Of a DNA stretch of 64,000 nucleotides, positions 1-8,866 are shown in pieces. A model generated the notes under the pieces. That model ran no database searches, was not told the DNA's origin, and saw only the letters and a program-made list of their open reading frames with translations. The DNA lies in NCBI GenBank assembly GCA_965243565.1, contig OZ251571.1, forward strand, positions 372,001 to 436,000, in the 5' to 3' direction. The position numbers were made by a program, and so were the translations under genes. This DNA is from CBDEVH01 sp965243565 (lineage in GTDB: Bacteria; Pseudomonadota; Gammaproteobacteria; Tethybacterales; Persebacteraceae). Numbering within the stretch: position 1 is the first letter of the stretch; every line of letters begins with the position of its first letter.

Positions 1-66
1 CTATGATCATAACTTTATTTAAAGATCCGTTTGCCATGTCTTATTTACCTTTCTGTTTGACTTTCA

Positions 67-1209
67 CTATAATGTTTTATTGTATTGTTTGTTTTTTAGT
101 TCTGTAATTATTAGTATTAATAACAAACCAAAAACAATCATTAAGCTCATTTTACTACTCATTGTGTGTTGTAAGAACCCCGAAACTAATCCACCTGCAA
201 AAATTCCTAAAAATTCGGAGGTTAAAAGTGTGCCAATGGCCATGCCGCGTAGGCTGGGAGTGCTTATTTTAGCCACTTGTACTGGTAATAGTGCTTCAAC
301 AACGACAAATCCAGCAAAAAATAAAAATAATGTAAAAATACTTATTGTTATACTGTTTTCAAAAAACATACCGCTGGTGCCTAATATTAGCAACACGAAA
401 GAGAGTAAAAAAACATGTTGATTAGGAGGCCTTTGCATGAGCATTGGCATTGCCAAAACCAGCGATAAAAAGAAGCCACTAGAAAATACTTTCCAATGTT
501 CATCACTTGGTATGGTGGTAGTTAGCCATAGTGGAAATAGCAAAAAGAGGCTTGATAATGCATAATGCAACACAAAGCCACTCAATACGATTTGTTTAAA
601 TTTTTTATTTTGCATTAACTGGCTAAACTCGCCAGAGGGTGCTTGTGTCGGTTGTGGTGAGGGTAAACCCAACACCAATAAAATTGAAATACCACCAAAA
701 AATGTGCTTAAGATAAAAAATCCAGATAAATTAATCCATTGAATTAATACAGGGGAAATAATAAGTGATAAGGCAAAGGCAATGCCGATGGATGCGCCAA
801 AAAACGCCATGAATTTGGGGCGTTTTTTTTCTTCTGTAATATCGCTTATCCATGCCACAATGACGGTTGAAGCCGCCCCACACCCTTGTAAAATACGACC
901 GATTATTAATACGATAATGTTATCGGTAATGCCTGCGAGTAGACTGCCGGCGGTGAATAATCCCAACGCCAAAAAAAGCGTTTTTTTTCTGCCCCATTTA
1001 TCTGCCAACAACCCAATGGGAATCTGCATTAAAGCTTGTGTAATACCATATCCGCCCAATGCTAATCCAACCAATATCCCATTGCTTTCTTTCATTGCCA
1101 TTGCCGATAAGGATATAATCGGCAATATGAGGAATATTCCCAACATTCGCAAAAAAGAAATGCCAATTAATGTGGTTAATTGTTGTATTAAGCTTGTAAA
1201 ATGAAACAT
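67..1209 (-). CDS. MFS transporter, YajR-like
   Basis: A 380-residue, very hydrophobic protein with about twelve predicted membrane segments. The start RMLGIFLILP (residues 21-30) and the loop GLLADKWGRKKTL (66-78, MFS motif A with Asp70) match the drug:H+ antiporter type of major facilitator, closest in pattern to E. coli YajR. YajR has a C-terminal soluble YAM domain of about 65 residues; this protein stops after the last helix and lacks it. The substrate cannot be told. It is divergent from the lytic transglycosylase gene. Confidence 0.85.
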   Translation of the reverse strand: MFHFTSLIQQLTTLIGISFLRMLGIFLILPIISLSAMAMKESNGILVGLALGGYGITQALMQIPIGLLADKWGRKKTLFLALGLFTAGSLLAGITDNIIVLIIGRILQGCGAASTVIVAWISDITEEKKRPKFMAFFGASIGIAFALSLIISPVLIQWINLSGFFILSTFFGGISILLVLGLPSPQPTQAPSGEFSQLMQNKKFKQIVLSGFVLHYALSSLFLLFPLWLTTTIPSDEHWKVFSSGFFLSLVLAMPMLMQRPPNQHVFLLSFVLLILGTSGMFFENSITISIFTLFLFFAGFVVVEALLPVQVAKISTPSLRGMAIGTLLTSEFLGIFAGGLVSGFLQHTMSSKMSLMIVFGLLLILIITELKNKQYNKTL

Positions 1210-1298
1210 AAGATGAGTAGCAAAAAAAACACCTCATTATATGGGTAATTTTCTGAATTACTAAAAAGTAAAACTTCCATTTATCATATAAAGCAATT

Positions 1299-3182
1299 GT
1301 GCGATCACTCTTATTTTTATTTTTAATTGTGCCATTTTTAATTATACCTGTTTCGACAGCGGCTATTAGTGACGACAAAAGTTTAAAGCGGCTAGAAAAA
1401 TACTTTAATCAAGACAATCGCACCAAATTTGCAATAGAAAGAAAAAAATTATCTGCGGATAATATTTATCGTCCGTTGATTGAATATTGGCAAGCGCGAT
1501 TAAACTTGCGAAGAAACAGTACGGATGCAATGGAGCGGTATATTCTGTTTACGTCATCTGCGTATTTTCGCAATCAATCCCAAAAAGCATTGGTGCGTTA
1601 TGGGCTTGATAAAAAGCAATGGTCTTTGTTTCAGAAACATCTAACCGATGACCAAGTCTGCGCGACTTTATATAATCGATTAATCTTACAACAAAAAAAA
1701 GACAGCGTTCAGGCACTGCGTGAGCAATGGAAGCAAGATGTTAAAATGAATAACAGGGTTTGTACGACATTATATAAAGCGAGTTTTGGCAAGCGATATT
1801 TAAGTAAAAATGATGTTTGGATAAAAATTCGTCAAATAGCAGGCTCTCATTCACTGTCATCGGCACGGCGCTTGTTATCGGTATTTCCCGGCTTTATTCG
1901 TTATAGCAATGTTCGAAAAGTTGTTCGTCGAGCAACCCGTTATATTAGCGGAAAGCACGGTTTAAAAGGGCGTGCCAATCGAGAGTTGGTGATGATTGCG
2001 GCGATGGTTGCTGTGCGGCAAAATCCTAAAACAGCGATTCGGCGATGGGCTCTATTTTCCGGTTATTTTTCAGAAGAAGAAAACGATCACGTGTGGAGTG
2101 TGCTGGGAGAATGGGCGGCGCGTTGGCATCGGTCGGATGCGGTTGATCTGCTAGAAAGAACCAGCGGTGATTATTTTACTGATAGCACCCGTGCTTGGTA
2201 TTTACGTGCGTCATTAAAAAAAGAGCGTTACCCATTGATTATAGAAATATTTAATTTAATGTCAGCAGAAGAGCAATCAATATCGGCATGGCGTTATTGG
2301 CGGACAGTTGCACTAGAACGCACTGGACACACCGCTCAAGCGTTGAAATACTACAGAGCATTGGCAAAAGATACGGATGATTACTACGGGTTGTTGGCGC
2401 GTGAAAAGAGTGGCATGCCGTTGGTTGATACGGGAAAAAAATTATCAATATCAACTACCTCCGTAGACAAAGATTTTTTATTGGCATTGGCATTGCATAA
2501 AAATAAATACAAAACACTCGCCCGAAACATTTGGCGTTATGGTATTAAACGCACTGACCTTAGCGATAAGCAACGAATAGCCGCAGCGCAGGCAGCCAGT
2601 AATAGGAAGTGGTATTTGGGAGCGATAGAAATGGCAAACTCTGTCAATAATGCCGATGCCCATGCTTTGCGTTACCCCACGCCGTATTATCCTAACATCA
2701 ATAAATATGCTAAGCAATTTTTGCTGGATGTCGCTTTTGTTTATGGATTAATGCGCCAAGAAAGTCGATTCATGAAAAATATTGTATCTTCTGCTGGAGC
2801 ACAAGGGTTAATGCAGGTAATGCCACGAACTGCACTCACTGTCGCCCGTAAACATCGTTATAGTCGGTATCATAAATCTCGGTTAAAGCGTGTTAATACC
2901 AACCTTATTATTGGCACAACATACTTAACCATGCTAACCAAACAAGTGGGAGATATACCCAGTAAAATTGCTGCTGGTTATAATGCTGGGCCCGGACGCG
3001 CCAAACGTTGGTTTAAAAATACAAATGATTTACTCATTACCATTGAAAATATTCCCATTACCGAAACTCGTTTATATGTCAAATATGTATTGGCAAATCG
3101 TGCGCATTATCAGGCACGTTTGCAAACACCACCTAAATCGATGAAAAAAATTATTCAAAAACCCATTATAATAGGTTTATAG
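1299..3182 (+). CDS. slt: soluble lytic murein transglycosylase (Slt70-like)
   Basis: Cleaves the MurNAc-GlcNAc bond of peptidoglycan in the periplasm, making 1,6-anhydro ends. The 627-residue protein starts at GTG with a hydrophobic signal peptide (about residues 1-21, cleavage after STA). A long alpha-helical superhelix precedes the C-terminal lysozyme-like domain, which has MRQESRF (catalytic Glu488), SAGAQGLMQVMP and AAGYNAGPGRAKRW, the usual family-1 motifs. Length is close to E. coli Slt70. alaS follows after 22 bp, so they may be cotranscribed. Confidence 0.93.
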   Translation: MRSLLFLFLIVPFLIIPVSTAAISDDKSLKRLEKYFNQDNRTKFAIERKKLSADNIYRPLIEYWQARLNLRRNSTDAMERYILFTSSAYFRNQSQKALVRYGLDKKQWSLFQKHLTDDQVCATLYNRLILQQKKDSVQALREQWKQDVKMNNRVCTTLYKASFGKRYLSKNDVWIKIRQIAGSHSLSSARRLLSVFPGFIRYSNVRKVVRRATRYISGKHGLKGRANRELVMIAAMVAVRQNPKTAIRRWALFSGYFSEEENDHVWSVLGEWAARWHRSDAVDLLERTSGDYFTDSTRAWYLRASLKKERYPLIIEIFNLMSAEEQSISAWRYWRTVALERTGHTAQALKYYRALAKDTDDYYGLLAREKSGMPLVDTGKKLSISTTSVDKDFLLALALHKNKYKTLARNIWRYGIKRTDLSDKQRIAAAQAASNRKWYLGAIEMANSVNNADAHALRYPTPYYPNINKYAKQFLLDVAFVYGLMRQESRFMKNIVSSAGAQGLMQVMPRTALTVARKHRYSRYHKSRLKRVNTNLIIGTTYLTMLTKQVGDIPSKIAAGYNAGPGRAKRWFKNTNDLLITIENIPITETRLYVKYVLANRAHYQARLQTPPKSMKKIIQKPIIIGL

Positions 3183-3204
3183 GCTAGGACAAAAATTAAC
3201 CATT

Positions 3205-5901
3205 ATGAAAACCGCCGCTATTCGCCAAAAATTTATAGAATTTTTTGAACATAAAAATCATACGATGGTTGCCTCATCGTCATTGGTGCCGAGCAATGAT
3301 CCGACATTGTTATTCACCAACTCGGGGATGGTACAATTTAAAGATGTATTTCTTGGCTTTGACAAGCGACCTTACGACAAAGCAGTAACTGTTCAGCGTT
3401 GTTTGCGAGCTGGGGGCAAGCACAATGACCTAGAAAATGTTGGTTATACCGCTCGTCATCATACTTTTTTTGAAATGTTGGGCAATTTTTCTTTTGGTGA
3501 TTATTTTAAAGAAAATGCCATTGATTATGCATGGGAATTTTTAACCGCACCTCAATGGTTGGGGTTAAAAAAAGAACATTTATGGGTTACTGTTTTTGGT
3601 GGCGGTCATTTGTTTGGGGATGAAGCACCAGCAGTGCCCATCGATGAGGAATCGATTCGCCAATGGCAAAAGGTATTAATGGCAGCGGGATTCACCGAAG
3701 AAGAAGCAACAAAGAGAATCACGCGGATAGAATCGTCTGATAATTTTTGGATGATGGGTGATACTGGCCCTTGTGGCCCTTGTTCAGAAATATTTTATGA
3801 CAGAGATGCCAATAGTCAGCGGTTTCGTGGAGAAGATCCAGAACATGGTGATGATTGTGTTGAAGTTTGGAATCTCGTTTTTATGCAGTACAATCGCAAC
3901 GAAAAAGGTGAGATGATACCATTGCCTAAGCCTTGTGTGGATACGGGGATGGGCTTGGAAAGAATTAGTGCGGTCATGCAAGGCGTTGCTAGTAACTATG
4001 ATATTGATTTATTCCAGCAATTGCTTTCAGCCGTGCAAGTAACATTGCAAACACCAGTAGCGGACGGTTTTTTACCATCACATTACGTCATTGCCGACCA
4101 TATACGAGCGGCGGCTTTTATGATTGCTGATGGTATTTTTCCTTCCAACGAAGGACGAGGCTATGTACTACGGCGCATTATTCGCCGTGCATTGCGTCAT
4201 ATTCATTACTTAAATTCACAATTGAATGAGGCGAGTTTTTATCAGTTGGCAATGCCATTGACATCAATAATGGCAGATGCATTCCCTATTTTAAATGATA
4301 AAAAAGCAGACATTGAAAAGTGGCTACAGCAAGAAGAAAACGGTTTTTCACATTTGTTAAAGAACGGCATTGTACTATTGGATAAAACGATTCAAACCAT
4401 CGAATCCTCTGGCAGTTCACGTGTGTTAACGGGTGATATTATTTTTAAACTCTACGATACATTTGGCTTTCCACCAGATATGACTGCCAATATTGCCAAA
4501 GAAAGCAATCTAAAATTTGACAATGACGGGTACGAACAATGCATGCAACAACAACGCGCTCGTTCTAAAGCAGCAGCAAATTTTAGTGCGATACAAAAGA
4601 CAGTTGATTACAACAATAAAGCCACCGAATTTGTTGGCTATCAGTTGACAGAAGCAGAATCCACAGTGCTTGCCATCTATGTAGATGGTGAAACAGTCAC
4701 GTCGGTTAGTGGTATTACGGACGCATTCATCATTTTAAATCGCACTCCTTTTTATGCCGAATCAGGCGGTCAAATCGGTGATCGAGGCAGGCTAGATCTA
4801 CGCGATGGCACATTCGTTGAAGTCACCGATACCCAAAAATTGCGTGCAGACGTATGGCAGCACGCTATTCGAGTTAAACAGACGACCATTGCGGTGGGTG
4901 ATTCGTTGTATTGTCGCATTGATGGCATTAACAGACAAAAAAATGCGCGTGCTCATTCGGCAGCACATTTATTGCATGCGGCATTAAGGCAAGAATTAGG
5001 AATGCATGTTGAACAACGAGGTTCTTATGTATCATCTGATGCATTGCGTTTTGATTTTTCTCACCATCAAGCCGTTACCAGCGATGAGTTAAAACGCATC
5101 GAATCGATTGTCAATAACAAAATCATTGAAAACAATATTGTTGACACTACTGTCATGGCGTATGATGATGCCTTAAAAAAAGGAGCAATGGCATTATTTG
5201 GCGAAAAATATGGGGATGTTGTCCGTGTTGTTACGATAGATCCTGTTTTTTCTGTCGAACTCTGTGGTGGCACTCACGTTACTCAAACGGGCAATATCGG
5301 TCTATTGAGTATTGTGGGAGAATCAGCGATTGCTTCTGGTATTCGTCGTATTGAATCTGTTACTGCTGAAAAAGCGATTCAATTACATCAATCTCGCAAT
5401 GAAACCTTAAACGAGATGAGAACATTACTAAAAACGCCTGTTAACTATTTGCCCGAAAAAGTTGTACAGATGCGACAAACCATTAAAGAAGGTGAAAAAC
5501 AAATCACAAAATTACAAACCGAAAGAAGCAAAGCGATTGCCGACTCCCTTATTAGCCGTGCTGTAACGATGGGCGATACAAAAGTACTAATTCAGTCGGT
5601 CAAAAATATTGACGAAAAATTACTCAGAGATTTGGCAAAACAGTTATGCGGTCAATTATCGCCTAAAGCCGCTGTATTACTTGTAACAGAAAGTAACAAC
5701 AATGCTTTTTATATTGGACTGTCTAGTAAAAATTCAAACATTGATGTCAGTGAGTGGTTACAGGCAATACAGTCTGTCAGTGGGGCCAATGGTGGTGGGA
5801 AAAATAATTTTGCGCAAGCAGGAGGGGGCAATGTCACTCAGATAGATGCTACTTTAAAATTGGCAAAATCCATACTCCAAGAACAGTTAAACACAAATTA
5901 A
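3205..5901 (+). CDS. alaS: alanine--tRNA ligase
   Basis: Charges tRNA-Ala with alanine in the cytoplasm. The 898-residue protein has the class II catalytic domain from the N terminus (FTNSGMVQFK, TARHHTFFEMLGNFSFGDYF, GMGLERI). The editing domain carries zinc-type residues in HSAAHLLH (His584, His588) and CGGTH (Cys687, His691), and a C-terminal C-Ala domain ends the protein. Slightly longer than the E. coli enzyme (876). The ATG lies 22 bp after slt. Confidence 0.98.
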   Translation: MKTAAIRQKFIEFFEHKNHTMVASSSLVPSNDPTLLFTNSGMVQFKDVFLGFDKRPYDKAVTVQRCLRAGGKHNDLENVGYTARHHTFFEMLGNFSFGDYFKENAIDYAWEFLTAPQWLGLKKEHLWVTVFGGGHLFGDEAPAVPIDEESIRQWQKVLMAAGFTEEEATKRITRIESSDNFWMMGDTGPCGPCSEIFYDRDANSQRFRGEDPEHGDDCVEVWNLVFMQYNRNEKGEMIPLPKPCVDTGMGLERISAVMQGVASNYDIDLFQQLLSAVQVTLQTPVADGFLPSHYVIADHIRAAAFMIADGIFPSNEGRGYVLRRIIRRALRHIHYLNSQLNEASFYQLAMPLTSIMADAFPILNDKKADIEKWLQQEENGFSHLLKNGIVLLDKTIQTIESSGSSRVLTGDIIFKLYDTFGFPPDMTANIAKESNLKFDNDGYEQCMQQQRARSKAAANFSAIQKTVDYNNKATEFVGYQLTEAESTVLAIYVDGETVTSVSGITDAFIILNRTPFYAESGGQIGDRGRLDLRDGTFVEVTDTQKLRADVWQHAIRVKQTTIAVGDSLYCRIDGINRQKNARAHSAAHLLHAALRQELGMHVEQRGSYVSSDALRFDFSHHQAVTSDELKRIESIVNNKIIENNIVDTTVMAYDDALKKGAMALFGEKYGDVVRVVTIDPVFSVELCGGTHVTQTGNIGLLSIVGESAIASGIRRIESVTAEKAIQLHQSRNETLNEMRTLLKTPVNYLPEKVVQMRQTIKEGEKQITKLQTERSKAIADSLISRAVTMGDTKVLIQSVKNIDEKLLRDLAKQLCGQLSPKAAVLLVTESNNNAFYIGLSSKNSNIDVSEWLQAIQSVSGANGGGKNNFAQAGGGNVTQIDATLKLAKSILQEQLNTN

Positions 5902-6018
5902 TAAAGCGAGCGGGACAATGATCACAGACATTATGGTAAATTTTTAACAAAAAACAATGGCAATTTATTGTACAATCCGTTTTCTTTAATATTTATTTAT
6001 ACAAATGAAAAATACACA

Positions 6019-6522
6019 ATGACAGATAATAAAAAACCCATAGTGGGTATTTGGATGGGAAGTGCTAATGATTGGAATATCATGCAACAGTCCGCTAAAA
6101 TTTTGGAAGAATTTGGCGTCGCTTATGAGGTTAAAGTAATCTCTGCCCATCGAACGCCTGATTTATTTTTTCAAGAAGCACAGACACTAGAAGATCGTGG
6201 CTTTAAAATAATGATCGGTGGTGCTGGTGCTGCGGCACATTTGCCGGGCGTATTGGCAGCAAAAACAACTATTCCGGTGCTTGGTGTGCCGATTAATGCC
6301 ACCGCTTTGGCTGGGGTGGATTCGCTTTATGCGATTGTGCAAATGCCGCAAGGTATTCCTGTTGCAACATTTGCCATTGGTAAGGCAGGGGCTGCCAATG
6401 CCGCATTATTTGCTGTGGCAATGCTAGCGACTACCAATGATGTGTTGAGTGAAAAACTCAAAGCGTTTCGTGCCAAGCAGGCAGAAAAAATTAAAAACAC
6501 CCCCCCTCCTCAATTGTCATGA
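6019..6522 (+). CDS. purE: 5-(carboxyamino)imidazole ribonucleotide mutase (PurE)
   Basis: Converts N5-CAIR to CAIR in de novo purine synthesis. I chose the ATG giving MTDNKKPIVGIWMG (167 residues), as class I PurE proteins begin close to the G-x-x-M-G-S loop; an upstream in-frame ATG at 5968 would add 17 unconserved residues. The loop reads GSANDW (14-19), where most relatives have GSxSDW, and the active-site SAHRTP is at 42-47 with His44. The gene overlaps purC by four bases (ATGA), indicating translational coupling. Confidence 0.95.
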   Translation: MTDNKKPIVGIWMGSANDWNIMQQSAKILEEFGVAYEVKVISAHRTPDLFFQEAQTLEDRGFKIMIGGAGAAAHLPGVLAAKTTIPVLGVPINATALAGVDSLYAIVQMPQGIPVATFAIGKAGAANAALFAVAMLATTNDVLSEKLKAFRAKQAEKIKNTPPPQLS

Positions 6523-7400
6523 ACGCCTTGCATAAAAGTAATCTTGAATCATTACGGCTTTTGTCCCGTGGCAAAGTCCGTGATCTTTATGAGGTAGATG
6601 AAAACCGCTTACTGATTGTCCAAAGCGATAGAATATCCGCTTTTGATGTCATTATGAATGAGGCAATCCCTCATAAAGGGGAGATATTAACCGAAATGTC
6701 AGCGTGGTGGTTTGACAAATTACAGCCTATTATCCGCCATCATTTATTGCTTGATTCCATCGACGAAGTGCTTTCAAACGAGCAAGACAAACAACAAGTG
6801 ATGAACCGATCGATGTTGGTTAGGCGATTAAAACCATTGCCTATTGAAGCAGTTTGTCGTGGCTACATCATCGGCAGTGGCTGGAAGGATTATCGTGCTA
6901 CTGGTAAAGTGTGTGGAATAGAATTACCCGCTGGTTTACAACTGGCATCGCAGTTGCCAGAAGTTATTTTCACCCCTGCCACCAAAGCCGACCAAGGAGA
7001 GCACGACGAGAACATTTCATTTGAACAAATGACAAACATTGTTGGCTTAGAAACAGCGACAAAAGTTCGTGATGCCAGTATTCGTTTGTACCAATCAGCA
7101 GCTCAAATGAGCTTAGAAAAAGGCATTATTATCGCTGATACCAAATTTGAATTTGCATTGGACGATGACGGTAATTTGATTCTAATTGATGAAGTTTTAA
7201 CGCCAGATTCATCACGTTACTGGGTCGCAAGTAGTTGGGAGGCAGGCAAAAACCCGATTAATTTTGATAAACAAATTTTGCGTGATTGGCTAGAAACAAC
7301 AGAGTGGAACAAACAAACACCACCACCGACCATACCAACCAAAGTGATTGAACAAACGACCTCGAAGTATTTAGAGATTCGGGATATTATGTTGCGATAA
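6519..7400 (+). CDS. purC: phosphoribosylaminoimidazole-succinocarboxamide synthase
   Basis: Joins aspartate to CAIR with ATP, the step directly after PurE, which is encoded immediately upstream with an ATGA overlap. The 293-residue protein is of the longer PurC type (about 290-300 residues, as in yeast and many proteobacteria) rather than the 237-residue E. coli type. Seen motifs are RGKVRDLYEV near the start, VCRGYIIGSGWKDY, DTKFEFALDDDG and DEVLTPDSSRYW. It converges with the EF-hand gene. Confidence 0.96.
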   Translation: MNALHKSNLESLRLLSRGKVRDLYEVDENRLLIVQSDRISAFDVIMNEAIPHKGEILTEMSAWWFDKLQPIIRHHLLLDSIDEVLSNEQDKQQVMNRSMLVRRLKPLPIEAVCRGYIIGSGWKDYRATGKVCGIELPAGLQLASQLPEVIFTPATKADQGEHDENISFEQMTNIVGLETATKVRDASIRLYQSAAQMSLEKGIIIADTKFEFALDDDGNLILIDEVLTPDSSRYWVASSWEAGKNPINFDKQILRDWLETTEWNKQTPPPTIPTKVIEQTTSKYLEIRDIMLR

Positions 7401-7417
7401 TTTTTTTATAAAGAAAA

Positions 7418-8068
7418 TTAATTTTGTATAGTTTTCTTTAATTTGATGTTAAATATAGTCGCTGCATTTATCATTTCCTTGTTATCAATTTTATTATTGT
7501 CATCGAGATCAAGCACTTTTTTGAGTTCAATTGGAGAAATTTCGTTGCGTAATAATTTGACATATTCGGAATGATTAAGCGAAGAATCATTGTTGAAATC
7601 ATATTTTGTAAAATTTTCAACAATGGTTTGATGATGAAATGTCCAAAATTCAGCCATTGAAACTCTACTGTCTTTATCGATGTCTACGGTGATAAACTCA
7701 AAACGACTGATATTCATTTCTTCTCGTGAAAGCCAATTGTTTTTATCCTTGTCATTTGTATCAAAATTTAACTCTTTGAGTGCCAGTTTTTTACCCGTTA
7801 AATACCGTTTTTTTGTGATGACGGCGTTGCTATCAAATACATTGCTATCGGTATAGATTTTAAATTTTGTTTCAACGGCATCGTCATACGCTTTAAATAT
7901 TGCATTGGAATCAGTGGCATTGCCATCAAATTTTTCTTGCTCAATAAGGCGTGTTGCTGCACGACCGATAGGCTCGCCTGGAGATATTTTTACTATAGTT
8001 GGAGCGTAATGGTAATAAACGGCTGGAAACAATACAGCCAATACAACCAATAATATTTTAATGAGCAT
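7418..8068 (-). CDS. EF-hand calcium-binding protein, membrane-anchored or exported
   Basis: A 216-residue protein starting at the ATG giving MLIKILLVVLAVLF; a longer frame begins at 8200 but its first 44 residues look non-coding. Residues 1-19 form one hydrophobic segment, either an anchor or a signal peptide. Four 12-residue EF-hand loops follow, at 106-117, 129-140, 157-168 and 187-198; each has Asp at position 1 and Glu at position 12 (for example DIDKDSRVSMAE). The usual Gly at position 6 is Asn or Ser in all four. Calcium binding outside the cytoplasm is likely; the biological role is unknown. Divergent from sod. Confidence 0.82.
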   Translation of the reverse strand: MLIKILLVVLAVLFPAVYYHYAPTIVKISPGEPIGRAATRLIEQEKFDGNATDSNAIFKAYDDAVETKFKIYTDSNVFDSNAVITKKRYLTGKKLALKELNFDTNDKDKNNWLSREEMNISRFEFITVDIDKDSRVSMAEFWTFHHQTIVENFTKYDFNNDSSLNHSEYVKLLRNEISPIELKKVLDLDDNNKIDNKEMINAATIFNIKLKKTIQN

Positions 8069-8168
8069 AAGGCTTATTCTACCGAAACTATGTGTCTTAG
8101 TCAATCCACAGTTGAAATACCGTACGCCCGATATAGCAAGCGGTGGCTTTTGATGTCTAGTATTACGG

Positions 8169-8174
8169 TATAAT
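8169..8174 (+). promoter_or_regulatory. possible -10 element of the sod promoter
   Basis: A perfect TATAAT lies 53 bases before the sod start codon, in the short region shared with the divergent EF-hand gene. I see no good -35 box at 16-18 bases, so an activator or alternative recognition may be needed. Confidence 0.35.
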
Positions 8175-8227
8175 AGTTGATAATTAACGAAAAAATGCAC
8201 AGATAAAACGAAAAACAGGAGAAAAAA

Positions 8228-8848
8228 ATGAGTTTTGAATTTAACGAATTACCTTATTCATATGATGCCTTAGAACCCCATATTGACGCAATGACAATGG
8301 AGATTCATCATAGCAAACACCACCGCACCTACTATGACAAAATGCAAGCAGCACTCGAAAACAGTGAAGCCGCCAGTATGTCTATGGAAAGATTATTAGG
8401 CAGTATTTCTACCTTGGGCGTTGGTATTCGTAATAATGCAGGCGGTTTTTATAATCACAATGTTTATTGGAACAGCATGTCGCCCAATGGCGGTGGTAAT
8501 CCAGTAGGAACACTTGCCAATGAAATCAATCGAATTTTTAATAGTATGGATGAATTAAAAGAATCAATGAGTAATGCTAGTATCGGGCGTTTTGGTTCTG
8601 GATTTTCTTGGTTAATCGTACAAAATAACAAACTCAAAGTCGTATCTACTCCCAATCAAGACAATCCTTTGATGGATGTTGTGCCTGAAGAATCACAAGG
8701 TACGCCGGTTATTGCACTTGATGTATGGGAGCATGCCTATTACTTAAAATATCAAAACCGCCGCCCCGATTACATTAAAGCATTTTGGCAGGTGATTGAC
8801 TGGACAGCAGCCAATCAGCGGTTTGAAGCAATAATGGACAGTCAGTAA
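8228..8848 (+). CDS. superoxide dismutase, manganese-type signature
   Basis: Dismutates superoxide to peroxide and oxygen. The 206-residue protein has the Fe/Mn fold and ligands His27, His77, Asp165 and His169 (DVWEHAYYLKYQNRRP). Metal-type markers point to Mn: Gly73 stands where Fe enzymes have Gln (NNAGGFYNH against AAQVWNH), and Gln144 in STPNQDNPLM matches SodA rather than the Ala of SodB. Cambialistic activity is possible. A clear AGGAG ribosome site precedes the ATG. manC follows after 18 bases. Confidence 0.95.
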   Translation: MSFEFNELPYSYDALEPHIDAMTMEIHHSKHHRTYYDKMQAALENSEAASMSMERLLGSISTLGVGIRNNAGGFYNHNVYWNSMSPNGGGNPVGTLANEINRIFNSMDELKESMSNASIGRFGSGFSWLIVQNNKLKVVSTPNQDNPLMDVVPEESQGTPVIALDVWEHAYYLKYQNRRPDYIKAFWQVIDWTAANQRFEAIMDSQ

Positions 8849-8866
8849 AAATTATACTATTTTTAT

